DNA from: Erysipelotrichia bacterium
GTDB lineage: Bacteria; Bacillota_I; Bacilli_A; Erysipelotrichales; Erysipelotrichaceae
Direction: 5' to 3'
Assembly: GCA_009916335.1 (NCBI GenBank)
Contig: SAAR01000069.1
Location: forward strand, 1 to 13,068
Length of the DNA: 13,068 nucleotides
The notes beneath the pieces were generated by a model. That model was not told where the DNA came from and made no database searches. It saw only the letters and a program-made list of their open reading frames with translations. Below, piece after piece: positions 6,283 through 13,068 of this stretch; position 1 is the stretch's first letter; each line of letters opens with the position of its first letter. The translations under genes and the position numbers were made by a program.

Positions 6283-7461
6283 CTATCTTAAATAATGAAG
6301 ATAAGAAGAAGATACATCTTGAACATTGATATTGAAGTTATTCAATATCGTTTTACCTACCACATTAAAGCTATCAGCGATTGGCAACAATCCTGAACCG
6401 TTCAATGAAGGACTATAAAAAATCAAAGGGATATATTCTCTAGTATGATCTGAACCACTATAAGATGGATCATTTCCATGATCTGCACATAAAATTAATA
6501 AATCCTCTGTATTTAACTGTTCTATGAACTGTCCTAACAAACTATCAAATCGTTCTAATTCTTGACGATAGCCCTCTATATTGCGACGATGTCCCCATAA
6601 TGCATCAAAATCAACTAAATTAGTAAAACAAAGCCCTGTAAAATCCTTTGAGAGCATTTGAATAGTTTGTTTCATACCTTCGATGGAGCTAGTTGAACGT
6701 AATAATTCACAAATGCCACAGCCATTAAAAATATCATTGATCTTACCAATACCAATGACTTTGAAATGATGATCATTTAATTTGTCTAACACAGTTGCTT
6801 CACTTGGATTTAGTGCATAATCATGTCGATTACTTGTGCGTACATATTGCTTATCTTTCGTGATAAAAGGTCTAGCAATCACACGTCCTACACGCCACTT
6901 AGGTTGTAATGTAATCTCTCTAACGATGCGGCAACAACGATATAATTCTTCTAATGGAATGACTTCTTCGTGAGCTGCAATTTGTAATACAGAATCAGCA
7001 GATGTATAAACGATTAGCTTTTTTGTGCGACAGTGTTCATCACCTAATTCATTGATGATCTCTGTGCCACTAGCAGCTTTATTACCAATCACTTTATAGC
7101 CACAACGTTGTTCTATTTCTTTAATCAAATCCTTAGGAAAGCCTGTTTGTGTAAACGTAATAAAAGGCTCTTCGCTAATAACACCCATTAATTCTAAATG
7201 ACCTGTAATCGTATCTTTTCCTTTGCTTGCTTCCTTAGCTTTTGTATAGTAACCTATACTTTGAAAATCAAAGGATACATTTTTCATTGGGTGTAAATTA
7301 GCTAACCCTAATTTTCGCAAATATGGAATGTTAAATGATTGACTATATTGATCAATATGCCCTAATGTATCTACATTTTGATCCCCATAAGCATTTGCAT
7401 CTGGTAATTGTCCAACTCCTAAAGAATCAATAACAATCGTAAAAACACGCTTATATTTCAT
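6283..7461 (-). CDS. deoB: Phosphopentomutase
   Basis: A 392-residue cytoplasmic enzyme of the alkaline phosphatase superfamily that interconverts (deoxy)ribose 1-phosphate and 5-phosphate in nucleoside salvage. Seen: the N-terminal metal site IDSLGVGQLPDA (Asp12), the KDTITGHLELMG segment that carries the phosphorylated threonine (Thr84 by alignment to the KDT motif), NLVDFDALWGHRR in the cap/core boundary, and the C-terminal metal motifs CADHGNDP and SDHTREYIPL. The length equals the family norm of about 390-395. The start lies four bases after the xerD stop, and its AAAGGGG site lies inside the end of xerD, so the two are translationally coupled. The xerD-deoB (ripX-drm) order is the same in B. 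subtilis. No purine nucleoside phosphorylase gene follows here, unlike in Bacillus. Confidence 0.96.
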   Translation of the reverse strand: MKYKRVFTIVIDSLGVGQLPDANAYGDQNVDTLGHIDQYSQSFNIPYLRKLGLANLHPMKNVSFDFQSIGYYTKAKEASKGKDTITGHLELMGVISEEPFITFTQTGFPKDLIKEIEQRCGYKVIGNKAASGTEIINELGDEHCRTKKLIVYTSADSVLQIAAHEEVIPLEELYRCCRIVREITLQPKWRVGRVIARPFITKDKQYVRTSNRHDYALNPSEATVLDKLNDHHFKVIGIGKINDIFNGCGICELLRSTSSIEGMKQTIQMLSKDFTGLCFTNLVDFDALWGHRRNIEGYRQELERFDSLLGQFIEQLNTEDLLILCADHGNDPSYSGSDHTREYIPLIFYSPSLNGSGLLPIADSFNVVGKTILNNFNINVQDVSSSYLHYLR

Positions 7462-7465
7462 TGTT

Positions 7466-8371
7466 TCAATCCCCTTTCTTTGTTTTATTTCTTGGGTGAG
7501 TTGCTAAATAGACATTTTTTAAACGTTTATTTTGCACATGTGTATAAATTTGTGTTGTCGCAATATCACTATGTCCTAATAATTCCTGTACAACTCTTAA
7601 ATCAGCTCCTCCATCTAATAAATGTGTCGCAAAGCTATGGCGAAAGGTATGTGCAGAAACATGCTTTAATAAATTGGCTGCACTTGCTCTTTTGTTAATC
7701 ATACGCATAACATATTCACGATTTAAAGGATTGCCTAAATGATTGATAAAAACATTGGTACTGTTTTTTTTATTCCAATCTTTACGAATCGTAGTGATAT
7801 ATAATGTTAAGTAGTTCTTAGCAGTTTCGTTAATAGGCACTAAACGTTCCTTATCCCCTTTCCCTAATGTTTTAAGCAGTTTTTGTTGTAAATGTAACTG
7901 ACTCATCTTAAGATTGCAACATTCACTAACACGCAAGCCACAACCATATAACACTTCTAAAATACATTGATGAAAAATATGAATATCTTCCTTTTCTTCT
8001 TTTACACTTAAAATGGCATTCATTTCTTCCTGATTCATAAACATAGGAAGTTTACGTCCTTGTTTTGAGGAGCGAAGATACAAGGCAGGATTATTAATTT
8101 TTTCATATTTACCACTAATATAACAATGAAAATTACGAATAGACACAATATAATGATTAACGGTAGTCGCTTTACATTGATAAGAAAGTTCTAAAAGAAA
8201 GTCCTCAATCATATGCAAGCGAATCTGCTGCATATTTTCAATTTTATGTTTCAATAAATATTGACTATATTGATTGAGATTTTGTTCGTAACTTTTGATT
8301 GTTGTTAATGCTTTTTGATCCACAGCTTTTATGTAATAAAGATAATCAATGATCGCTTCTTTAATTTTCAA
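7466..8371 (-). CDS. xerD: Tyrosine recombinase XerD (chromosome dimer resolution)
   Basis: A 301-residue site-specific recombinase. XerD, usually with XerC or CodV, resolves chromosome dimers at dif near the division septum. Seen: an N-terminal core-binding SAM-like domain (about 1-90) and the catalytic domain with Arg147 (GCGLRVSE), Lys171 (GKGDKERLVP), His241 and Arg244 (HTFRHSFATHLL), His267 (LLGHSDIATTQ) and the nucleophile Tyr276 (IYTHV), so all six active-site residues are present. The start is a TTG at 8371, chosen because GAGGAGG lies eight bases upstream and the reading begins MKIKEAI as in XerD relatives. It ends with TGA, a true stop next to the coupled deoB. Its place in a housekeeping/sporulation run, not beside mobile-element genes, argues for XerD over an integrase. 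XerC cannot be excluded by motifs alone. Confidence 0.9.
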   Translation of the reverse strand: MKIKEAIIDYLYYIKAVDQKALTTIKSYEQNLNQYSQYLLKHKIENMQQIRLHMIEDFLLELSYQCKATTVNHYIVSIRNFHCYISGKYEKINNPALYLRSSKQGRKLPMFMNQEEMNAILSVKEEKEDIHIFHQCILEVLYGCGLRVSECCNLKMSQLHLQQKLLKTLGKGDKERLVPINETAKNYLTLYITTIRKDWNKKNSTNVFINHLGNPLNREYVMRMINKRASAANLLKHVSAHTFRHSFATHLLDGGADLRVVQELLGHSDIATTQIYTHVQNKRLKNVYLATHPRNKTKKGD

Positions 8372-8390
8372 AGTAACTGCCTCCTCTTAT

Positions 8391-9260
8391 TTATAATGTA
8401 AGTAATACTTCTCCAATTGCCTTGCTATCCATCTTTTCAAACAACTTCTCATCGTTTATACAAAGTGGTTTTACATCAACATAATACAAGATGGCTTCTA
8501 AATGATGTTCTCTTAATAATTCCGTAAATAAAACTAATTCATCATTTTGTTTGTAAATACATACAAAGGTATTTTTATAACAAGCATCATTTAGAAACAT
8601 TAATAGATTAAGCAAATCAATTCTTTGCTTTTGTTTATCTTCACTTAAAACAATATCAAAATTCTCTTGAAAGGACTGTTGAGAAAATAAAGCAGCTTGA
8701 ATACTTTGAAGTGAAATTTCGCCCTTTTGTTGCGTTGTTTCAAAAGTCAATGTATAAAATTTTTGTTTTGCAATACATCTTGTGTTTTCATCATATACAA
8801 TAGATAACATTTTTGTTTTATTCATCATCTGTTGTTTTTTTAACATTGCCAATTCATCAAGCATTTTTTGTTTGTTTATCTCTTCTTGCGATACTTCTTC
8901 TATACTATCTTTTATTTCTTCTTTTACCTGTTCATCTTCTTCCCTTACTAAAGAGCGTGGACTAGTAACGAGAATTTTATTCTGATGTTTTTCGACATCA
9001 TCTACATCCTTATTTTCATCTACCTTTTGTTCTGTAATACTACTAAATTCACGATCTAAACATGTATCACTTGCGACTTCTTTTTTTGATAAGCAATAAA
9101 ATTTATAAGCAATAGTAATGAAAACAATGGCTAATACACATAAAACAAAAGCAGAAAGATATGCAATTGTCATTTGCAAAGTAATCAAAAAGATAGCAGT
9201 GGCACATAAATATACACCAATGAATAAAAATATAAAGAAAAGAATTTTATCTTGTTTCAT
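8391..9260 (-). CDS. Unrecognised two-helix membrane protein with soluble C-terminal domain
   Basis: I do not recognise this 289-residue protein. Seen: two closely spaced membrane helices (about residues 6-28 and 32-54) with a very short connecting turn, so both ends should face the cytoplasm. A charged Glu/Lys/Asp-rich linker follows (about 58-145) with coiled-coil-like EEDEQVKEEIKDSIEEV, and then a compact mixed alpha/beta C-terminal domain (about 145-289) with several hydrophobic strands. No catalytic motif or signal-peptide cleavage site is evident. The ATG at 9260 is chosen because GAGGTAAG lies five bases upstream (9272-9265). The longer frame from 9326 would start in the spoIIM gap without a site. 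It sits between spoIIM and xerD, where Bacillus has only the short protein YqzK before fur, and is 19 bases from xerD. A TATTATATAAG at about 9287-9277 could be a local promoter. A sporulation or envelope role is only suggested by neighbours. Confidence 0.8.
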   Translation of the reverse strand: MKQDKILFFIFLFIGVYLCATAIFLITLQMTIAYLSAFVLCVLAIVFITIAYKFYCLSKKEVASDTCLDREFSSITEQKVDENKDVDDVEKHQNKILVTSPRSLVREEDEQVKEEIKDSIEEVSQEEINKQKMLDELAMLKKQQMMNKTKMLSIVYDENTRCIAKQKFYTLTFETTQQKGEISLQSIQAALFSQQSFQENFDIVLSEDKQKQRIDLLNLLMFLNDACYKNTFVCIYKQNDELVLFTELLREHHLEAILYYVDVKPLCINDEKLFEKMDSKAIGEVLLTL

Positions 9261-9333
9261 GTAACTTACCTCATTTCTTATATAATAGTAACACATAATG
9301 AGGTAGAAATAACATGAAACAATCATTTAATCA

Positions 9334-9951
9334 TTACAAATTTTCAAATACTCTAATTAATTCAATTCCTAATGTTGATTTGAAATAAGAAGAAATAAAA
9401 ATAAATATAAAGGAAACAAATAGTAAGTTTAAAAGTTTATTACACTTATTTTTTAAAGGAATGGTAGCAGTCGTTATACTAGCATTGATTAAATTCATTG
9501 AAAAATAAAGACAAAAATGCGTTGTTACATAAAAAGCGATAACATCTAAAATAGTTTGTGGTAAAAAGACCATAATAATACCTAAAATCCCTTTATATGA
9601 ATATGATAAAATAAACAAAGCACAGGAAAAACCAATTTGTACCCCTTTGGTATAAATTAAAAATGAAATAAGTGGAAAACCACATAATGATGTTCCTAGT
9701 AATACAATTAATAAAATGGAAATGGTTCCAATCATAAATTGCGATAAGAAAAAATCATTAGGATTCGCTTTATCAATCAATACACTCATATATGTAGTTA
9801 GTGAATCTTTATCTGCAATATCTATGTATTTTGATAGGAATAAACCCATGGCAAAGCCAAAAGTAAGCAAAATCATAAAAAAGAGCATCATATGGTAATC
9901 TGCTTTTTTAATATTTGCTAGTTTTAGTGTTCGTATTTTTTTTCTTTTCAT
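9334..9951 (-). CDS. spoIIM: Stage II sporulation protein M
   Basis: A 205-residue integral membrane protein. SpoIIM works with SpoIID and SpoIIP in the mother cell to thin septal peptidoglycan and drive forespore engulfment. Seen: a basic N-terminus, a first membrane helix at about residues 21-39, an extracytoplasmic segment, and four further hydrophobic segments. The family-typical region is GTSLCGFPLISFLIYTKGVQIGFS, given here in parts: GTSLCGFPLI then FLIYTKGVQIGF. It is followed by FLPQTILDVIAFY. The length is close to the 214 of B. subtilis. The ATG at 9951 has GAGGTG four bases upstream. An in-frame TTG at 9963 includes the site and is less likely. A terminator separates it from dinB, so it may have its own promoter. 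I saw no convincing sigma-E pair, though CATATACT in the gap resembles a -10. Confidence 0.92.
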   Translation of the reverse strand: MKRKKIRTLKLANIKKADYHMMLFFMILLTFGFAMGLFLSKYIDIADKDSLTTYMSVLIDKANPNDFFLSQFMIGTISILLIVLLGTSLCGFPLISFLIYTKGVQIGFSCALFILSYSYKGILGIIMVFLPQTILDVIAFYVTTHFCLYFSMNLINASITTATIPLKNKCNKLLNLLFVSFIFIFISSYFKSTLGIELIRVFENL

Positions 9952-9973
9952 TTTGCACCTCAATACAGTATAT

Positions 9974-10012
9974 GAAAAAAAATAGGAAAAAGAACAGATT
10001 ATTCCTTTTCCT
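9974..10012 (-). terminator. Intrinsic terminator at the end of dinB
   Basis: On the minus strand AGGAAAA (10012-10006) pairs with TTTTCCT (9990-9984), followed by ATTTTTTTT. The left arm overlaps the last dinB codons and precedes its TAA. This splits the minus-strand run into a spo0A-dinB part and a spoIIM-xerD-deoB part. Confidence 0.7.
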
Positions 10013-11162
10013 TTAATAATGTTGATGCATACACTAATTTCCCGCTACCTAATTGTTTATTTAATTCCTCTAATACATCTATTTTTGGTTTGTTGGCAAC
10101 CTTAAATAAATTTAATTGTTCCATTGTTTTTTCCTTGCTTGATAAACTGCCTAATCCTACCCCTAAATGACGCAAAGGAATATCTTCATAATGTTGATCA
10201 AATAACAACAAAGCATTCTCTAAAATAATATTGAAATCATTTGTTGAATAGTCTAAATTAATGGAGCGAACGATATTTCTAAAATCATGATAACGAATGG
10301 AAATGGATACCATTTTACCAGTAATTCCATCAATTTTTGCACGTTTTACAAGACTTTTTGTTAGAATAGATAATACATTCTTACATTCTTCATAATCGAA
10401 AACATCATGATTAATCGTTGTGGATTGTGAGATAGATTGCACACTTGTATTGTAAACTAATTGATCATTGCCATTCCCTCTTGCATTTTCGATTAATGAA
10501 GGTCCTACTTTTCCTAATAATTTTATAATCTGCTTTTCATTTTGTGGATCAGCAAAATCGCCAATAGTCATTATATTCATCTGTTTTAGTAACTTTGCAC
10601 TTTTTTTACCTACGCCAAACATGTCATCAATTGATAAAGGCCAAAGTTTTGTTTTAATTTCATGCTTGCGAAGTACCGTAATCCCCAGAGGTTTACGCAT
10701 ATCACTTGCCATTTTGGCTAAAAATTTGTTAGGAGCTACGCCAATACTACATGGTAGTTTTAATTTTTGCAATAGTTGTTCCTGAATTTCCCAAGCTAAA
10801 TCAAGAGGACGTTTATAGTTTTTAATGATGTCGCTTACATCCATATAGCATTCATCAATACTAGCTATTTCAATAAAGTGCGTATATGTTTTTAAAAAGG
10901 CAAAAAACTGCTTTGACAATTTAGAATAATAGTCATGATCTCCTTTTACAATAACTAAATCAGGACATAATTGCAAAGCTTGATACAAAGGCATTGCACT
11001 TCTTACACCATATTTTCTAGCTTCATAAGATGCTGTACAGATAACCCCACGTTTAGACAAACTACCAACAACAACGGGCTGTCCTTGTAAGGCTGAGTTT
11101 CTTACAACTTCTGCACTTGCATAATACGCATTTAAATCTACATGAAATATTACTCTTGCCAT
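9999..11162 (-). CDS. dinB: DNA polymerase IV (Y-family translesion polymerase)
   Basis: A 387-residue error-prone DNA polymerase that bypasses lesions. Seen: the N-terminal palm metal motif HVDLNAYYAS (Asp9), GVICTASYEARKYGVRSAMP in the fingers (CTASYEARKYGV typical), the catalytic SIDECYMDVS (Asp103, Glu104), CSIGVAPNKFLAKMASDM and KPLGI, the thumb helix-hairpin-helix FGVGKKSAKLLKQMNI, a little-finger domain, and a C-terminal beta-clamp binding motif QLNLF (349-353). Full-length members run about 350-420. AGGTG lies before the ATG. It is 49 bases from the spo0A stop with a perfect TATAAT in between, so it may be transcribed on its own as well as with spo0A. I see no LexA-type box (CGAAC-N4-GTTC) upstream, so SOS control is not evident. 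Its place between spo0A and spoIIM is unlike Bacillus. Confidence 0.95.
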   Translation of the reverse strand: MARVIFHVDLNAYYASAEVVRNSALQGQPVVVGSLSKRGVICTASYEARKYGVRSAMPLYQALQLCPDLVIVKGDHDYYSKLSKQFFAFLKTYTHFIEIASIDECYMDVSDIIKNYKRPLDLAWEIQEQLLQKLKLPCSIGVAPNKFLAKMASDMRKPLGITVLRKHEIKTKLWPLSIDDMFGVGKKSAKLLKQMNIMTIGDFADPQNEKQIIKLLGKVGPSLIENARGNGNDQLVYNTSVQSISQSTTINHDVFDYEECKNVLSILTKSLVKRAKIDGITGKMVSISIRYHDFRNIVRSINLDYSTNDFNIILENALLLFDQHYEDIPLRHLGVGLGSLSSKEKTMEQLNLFKVANKPKIDVLEELNKQLGSGKLVYASTLLKEKE

Positions 11163-11180
11163 AATTCACCTCGTTACTAT

Positions 11181-11210
11181 ATTATAACGAAAATGAATGA
11201 CAAATGAAAG
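11181..11210 (-). promoter_or_regulatory. Possible dinB promoter
   Basis: On the minus strand a perfect TATAAT (11186-11181) lies about 20 bases before the dinB start, with a weak -35 CTTTCA (11210-11205) at 18 bases. It falls in the 49-base gap after spo0A. The -10 is good and the -35 is poor. Confidence 0.35.
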
Positions 11211-11211
11211 T

Positions 11212-12042
11212 CTATCGGTGTGTTTGTAAAGATTGATTGCGATATTGTAGTTTGTGTTTTAATCGTAATTTATCGGCAAGCATAGCTATAAATTCTGAAT
11301 TTGTTGGCTTTGCTTTTGTTGCCGAAATTGTATACCCAAAAATATCATCAATAGCATCAATATTTCCACGATTCCAAGCGACTTCAATCGCATGACGAAT
11401 GGCTCTTTCTACTCGTGATGCTGTTGTTGTATATAAACGTGCAATCTCAGGGTATAATACCTTTGTAATCTGTCCTAAATAATCAATATTGAAATACGTC
11501 TTTTCAATCGCTGTACGCAAATACATATAGCCTTTAATATGTGCTGGTATGCCTATTTCATGGAGTAACTCAGTGATTTCATTTTGTAATTCCATCTTTA
11601 ATAGATTCTTTCGTTCATTTTCATCAATATTCAATTTAATCGATTGTTCACTTTCAATGTAGCTTAGATTACTCTTTGATAAAAGATTTAATTTATCAAT
11701 TAACTGCGATGTATGAAAAGGTTTCATCAATACATAATCTACGTTATAATCCTTTAACTTTTGTATGATCACATCATTCATAAACGGTGTAACACAGATG
11801 ATATGCTTTACTTCAATACGGTAATCCTTTAAACTTTCAAGAACATCTAAACCATCTTTCTTTGGCATAATCATATCTAAAATAAGAATATCTAATTGAT
11901 GGTTTCTTAACTCCATAATACAACTTTCCCCGTTTGTAGCACTCCCTATTACCTGATATTGATTTGTTTTATTTAACTCTGTTTTTAATGTATGTAGTAT
12001 TTCTACGTTGTCATCGACAATATATATGATTTTCTTTTCCAT
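11212..12042 (-). CDS. spo0A: Sporulation master response regulator Spo0A
   Basis: A 276-residue transcription factor. When phosphorylated through the sporulation phosphorelay or direct kinases it binds TGTCGAA boxes and commits the cell to sporulation. Seen: a receiver domain (1 to about 120) with acidic pocket Asp10/Asp11, phosphoacceptor Asp56 ([12 protein letters not shown]), Thr85 and Lys107 (LMKPF), a variable linker, then the effector domain with the near-invariant [22 protein letters not shown], the recognition helix [21 protein letters not shown] and a C-terminal [18 protein letters not shown]. Length and residue numbering agree with B. subtilis Spo0A (267). AGGAGG lies eight bases upstream of the ATG. 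All key residues are intact. The gene follows spoIVB, as in nearly all spore formers, and a perfect Spo0A box lies upstream, so autoregulation is likely. Confidence 0.98.
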   Translation of the reverse strand: MEKKIIYIVDDNVEILHTLKTELNKTNQYQVIGSATNGESCIMELRNHQLDILILDMIMPKKDGLDVLESLKDYRIEVKHIICVTPFMNDVIIQKLKDYNVDYVLMKPFHTSQLIDKLNLLSKSNLSYIESEQSIKLNIDENERKNLLKMELQNEITELLHEIGIPAHIKGYMYLRTAIEKTYFNIDYLGQITKVLYPEIARLYTTTASRVERAIRHAIEVAWNRGNIDAIDDIFGYTISATKAKPTNSEFIAMLADKLRLKHKLQYRNQSLQTHR

Positions 12043-12062
12043 TGTTGTTACCTCCTGTTTTC

Positions 12063-12093
12063 ATTATAGCGAATCCTAGAGATAATTTGTAAA
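12063..12093 (-). promoter_or_regulatory. Possible vegetative promoter of spo0A
   Basis: On the minus strand TTTACA (12093-12088, five of six) and TATAAT (12068-12063, perfect) lie 19 bases apart, ending 20 bases before the spo0A start codon. The spacer is long. A sigma-H promoter is known for spo0A in Bacillus, but I found no clear AGGA-x-x-T/GAAT pair. Confidence 0.4.
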
Positions 12094-12138
12094 TTATGTA
12101 ATTTTCTCATACATAAAAAGTAAAAAAAGTAGATACAA

Positions 12139-12153
12139 AGTGTCGAAAACACT
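12139..12153 (+). promoter_or_regulatory. Spo0A box upstream of spo0A
   Basis: TGTCGAA at 12141-12147 is a perfect core Spo0A box, followed by AA as in the extended pattern TTTGTCRAAAA. It sits inside a short inverted repeat, AGTGT-CGAAA-ACACT (12139-12153), about 100 bases before the spo0A start and 50 bases upstream of the predicted -35. Its position suits autoregulation of spo0A. Confidence 0.6.
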
Positions 12154-12202
12154 CAAAAACTGACAATTTTTATCTCATCTATTATCCCTTTGTCAGTTTT
12201 TG
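12154..12202 (-). terminator. Hairpin terminator between spoIVB and spo0A
   Basis: A perfect 13-bp inverted repeat (CAAAAACTGACAA at 12154-12166 and its complement at 12190-12202) with a 23-base loop begins seven bases after the spoIVB stop. On the minus strand the descending arm carries TTTTT. The arms contain TTGTCAG, which also resembles a partial Spo0A box. Confidence 0.7.
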
Positions 12203-12208
12203 TCTGTT

Positions 12209-13068
12209 CTATTTTTTGCTTTGATTTATCATATTATCAATAAAAATGGCGTATCCTGTTAGTGGATCATCTACCTTTACATGTGTAATTGCACCGATTA
12301 TTTTATTATCCTGTACAATTGGAGAACCTGACATTCCATGAATAATCCCTCCACATTGTTGAATGATACGCTCATCTTTAACAATAAAAGTGATTCCTTT
12401 TTCATCTTCTATATCATTTGTATTAATATTAGTAATTTCAATTAGAAACGCATCTACGTTTTGATTGTCGATTGTTGTATAAAAATAAGCTTCTCCTAAT
12501 TTGATTTCATCTAATGAAGCACTACTTATGATATCTTTACTACTTAAATCGCTATAATAACTACCATAAATACCAAATTTTGTATTCTGTTCAATATTAC
12601 CGATTTCACTTTGATAATCAATACTACCGTTTTTTTCACCAGGATCATTTTTTTCTGCTTTTTTAATATTATTAATCGAGCTATCATAAATTTTACCACT
12701 TTGAATATAGTTGTTATCTTGTTCACTGATTGCATGCCCTAAAGCACCATATTCGTTAGTGGCAGGATTATAGAAAGTTAATGTTCAAATGCCTAAGACT
12801 TTTTCCTTCAAATATAAACCATAAATAACCCCTTCATTTGTATTCGTTGAAATCAAGGTAGTTTCAAGCTTGTTTTGTTCTCTAAGTATCGTGATAGGAA
12901 TTTCATTACGCACTTCTTGATAATTACTGACAGCGTTTTTAAAGGAAGTTAAATCATAGATAGGTTGCTTATCTATTTGAATGATTAAATCATGAGTACG
13001 TATGTTTTGTTCAGGCTTAATGATCGTTTCATTAATACGGAATTGATACGTTCCACTTACATATACTC
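12209..13068 (-). pseudogene. spoIVB: SpoIVB signalling serine protease, partial at the window edge, interrupted by one in-frame TGA
   Basis: The minus-strand frame from the window edge to a TAG at 12211-12209 encodes the PDZ domain (HDLIIQIDKQPIYDL) and the complete S55 protease domain of SpoIVB. That protease, secreted into the intermembrane space, cleaves SpoIVFA and so switches on sigma-K processing in Bacillus. Seen: KVLGI, then TGA at 12787-12785, then TLTFYNP in the same frame. B. subtilis reads GIGTMTFYEP, so the TGA replaces glycine and is one base from GGA. The catalytic triad is intact after it: His in GALGH (12736-12734), Asp in VKDERI (12376-12374) and Ser in GMSGSP (12331-12329), with the Asp-Ser distance of 15 as in Bacillus. 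Termination at the TGA would remove the whole protease domain. The otherwise undisturbed frame means the change is very recent or an error. The N-terminus lies outside the window. Confidence 0.9.

Noticed and set aside
7480..7698. 72-codon plus-strand frame
   Set aside because: Antisense shadow of the xerD catalytic region, with no independent support.
12544..12735. 63-codon minus-strand frame
   Set aside because: It is an out-of-frame shadow of spoIVB, whose conserved protease sequence occupies another frame.
12785..12787. TGA reassigned to glycine (as in some candidate phyla) or read as selenocysteine
   Set aside because: No other gene in the window has an internal TGA, glycines use GGN, xerD ends with a sensible TGA, the ansA stop is TAA, and no selenocysteine hairpin is evident at a site that is glycine in relatives.

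Overview
The window is low-GC, strongly AT-rich DNA with short intergenic gaps, mostly strong AGGAGG-type ribosome binding sites, and several genes specific to endospore formers (spoIVA, spoIIM, spo0A, spoIVB). This points to an endospore-forming member of the Bacillota. The gene mix, with dinB inside a spo0A-spoIIM-xerD-deoB block, would fit a gut Erysipelotrichia-type lineage, but that placement is inference and no marker here proves it.

Plus-strand block, 1-4621: the C-terminal tail of a probable gpsA, then tcdA (tRNA t6A dehydratase), a type I L-asparaginase gene broken by one in-frame TAA, spoIVA (spore coat basement ATPase), hup (HU protein) and a YugP-type membrane zinc peptidase. In Bacillus subtilis gpsA lies upstream of spoIVA and the HU gene follows it, so the frame of this block is conserved. 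A good sigma-E-type promoter lies directly before spoIVA, overlapping an inverted repeat whose right arm enters the spoIVA ribosome binding site. A 14-bp hairpin at 4621-4660 closes this block and the opposing one.

Minus-strand block, 13068-4661, read right to left: spoIVB (signalling protease, cut by one in-frame TGA just before the protease domain, and running off the window), a 13-bp hairpin, a perfect Spo0A box, spo0A, dinB (DNA polymerase IV), a terminator, spoIIM, an unrecognised two-helix membrane protein of 289 residues, xerD (tyrosine recombinase), deoB (phosphopentomutase), a 422-bp gene-free stretch, and a monocistronic lysC (aspartokinase). The spoIVB-spo0A and spoIIM-x-xerD-deoB orders match those in Bacillus relatives.

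The most notable observation is that two otherwise full-length, well-conserved genes (ansA and spoIVB) each carry exactly one nonsense codon at a position explained by one base change, while the other genes are open. This may be recent loss of asparaginase and of late sporulation signalling, or sequencing/assembly error. One codon reassignment cannot explain both, because one is TAA and the other TGA. No CRISPR array, insertion sequence, rRNA or tRNA gene was seen. No clear novel system was found. The best candidates for new biology are the 289-residue membrane protein, the hairpin/promoter arrangement before spoIVA, and the structured gene-free stretch between lysC and deoB.
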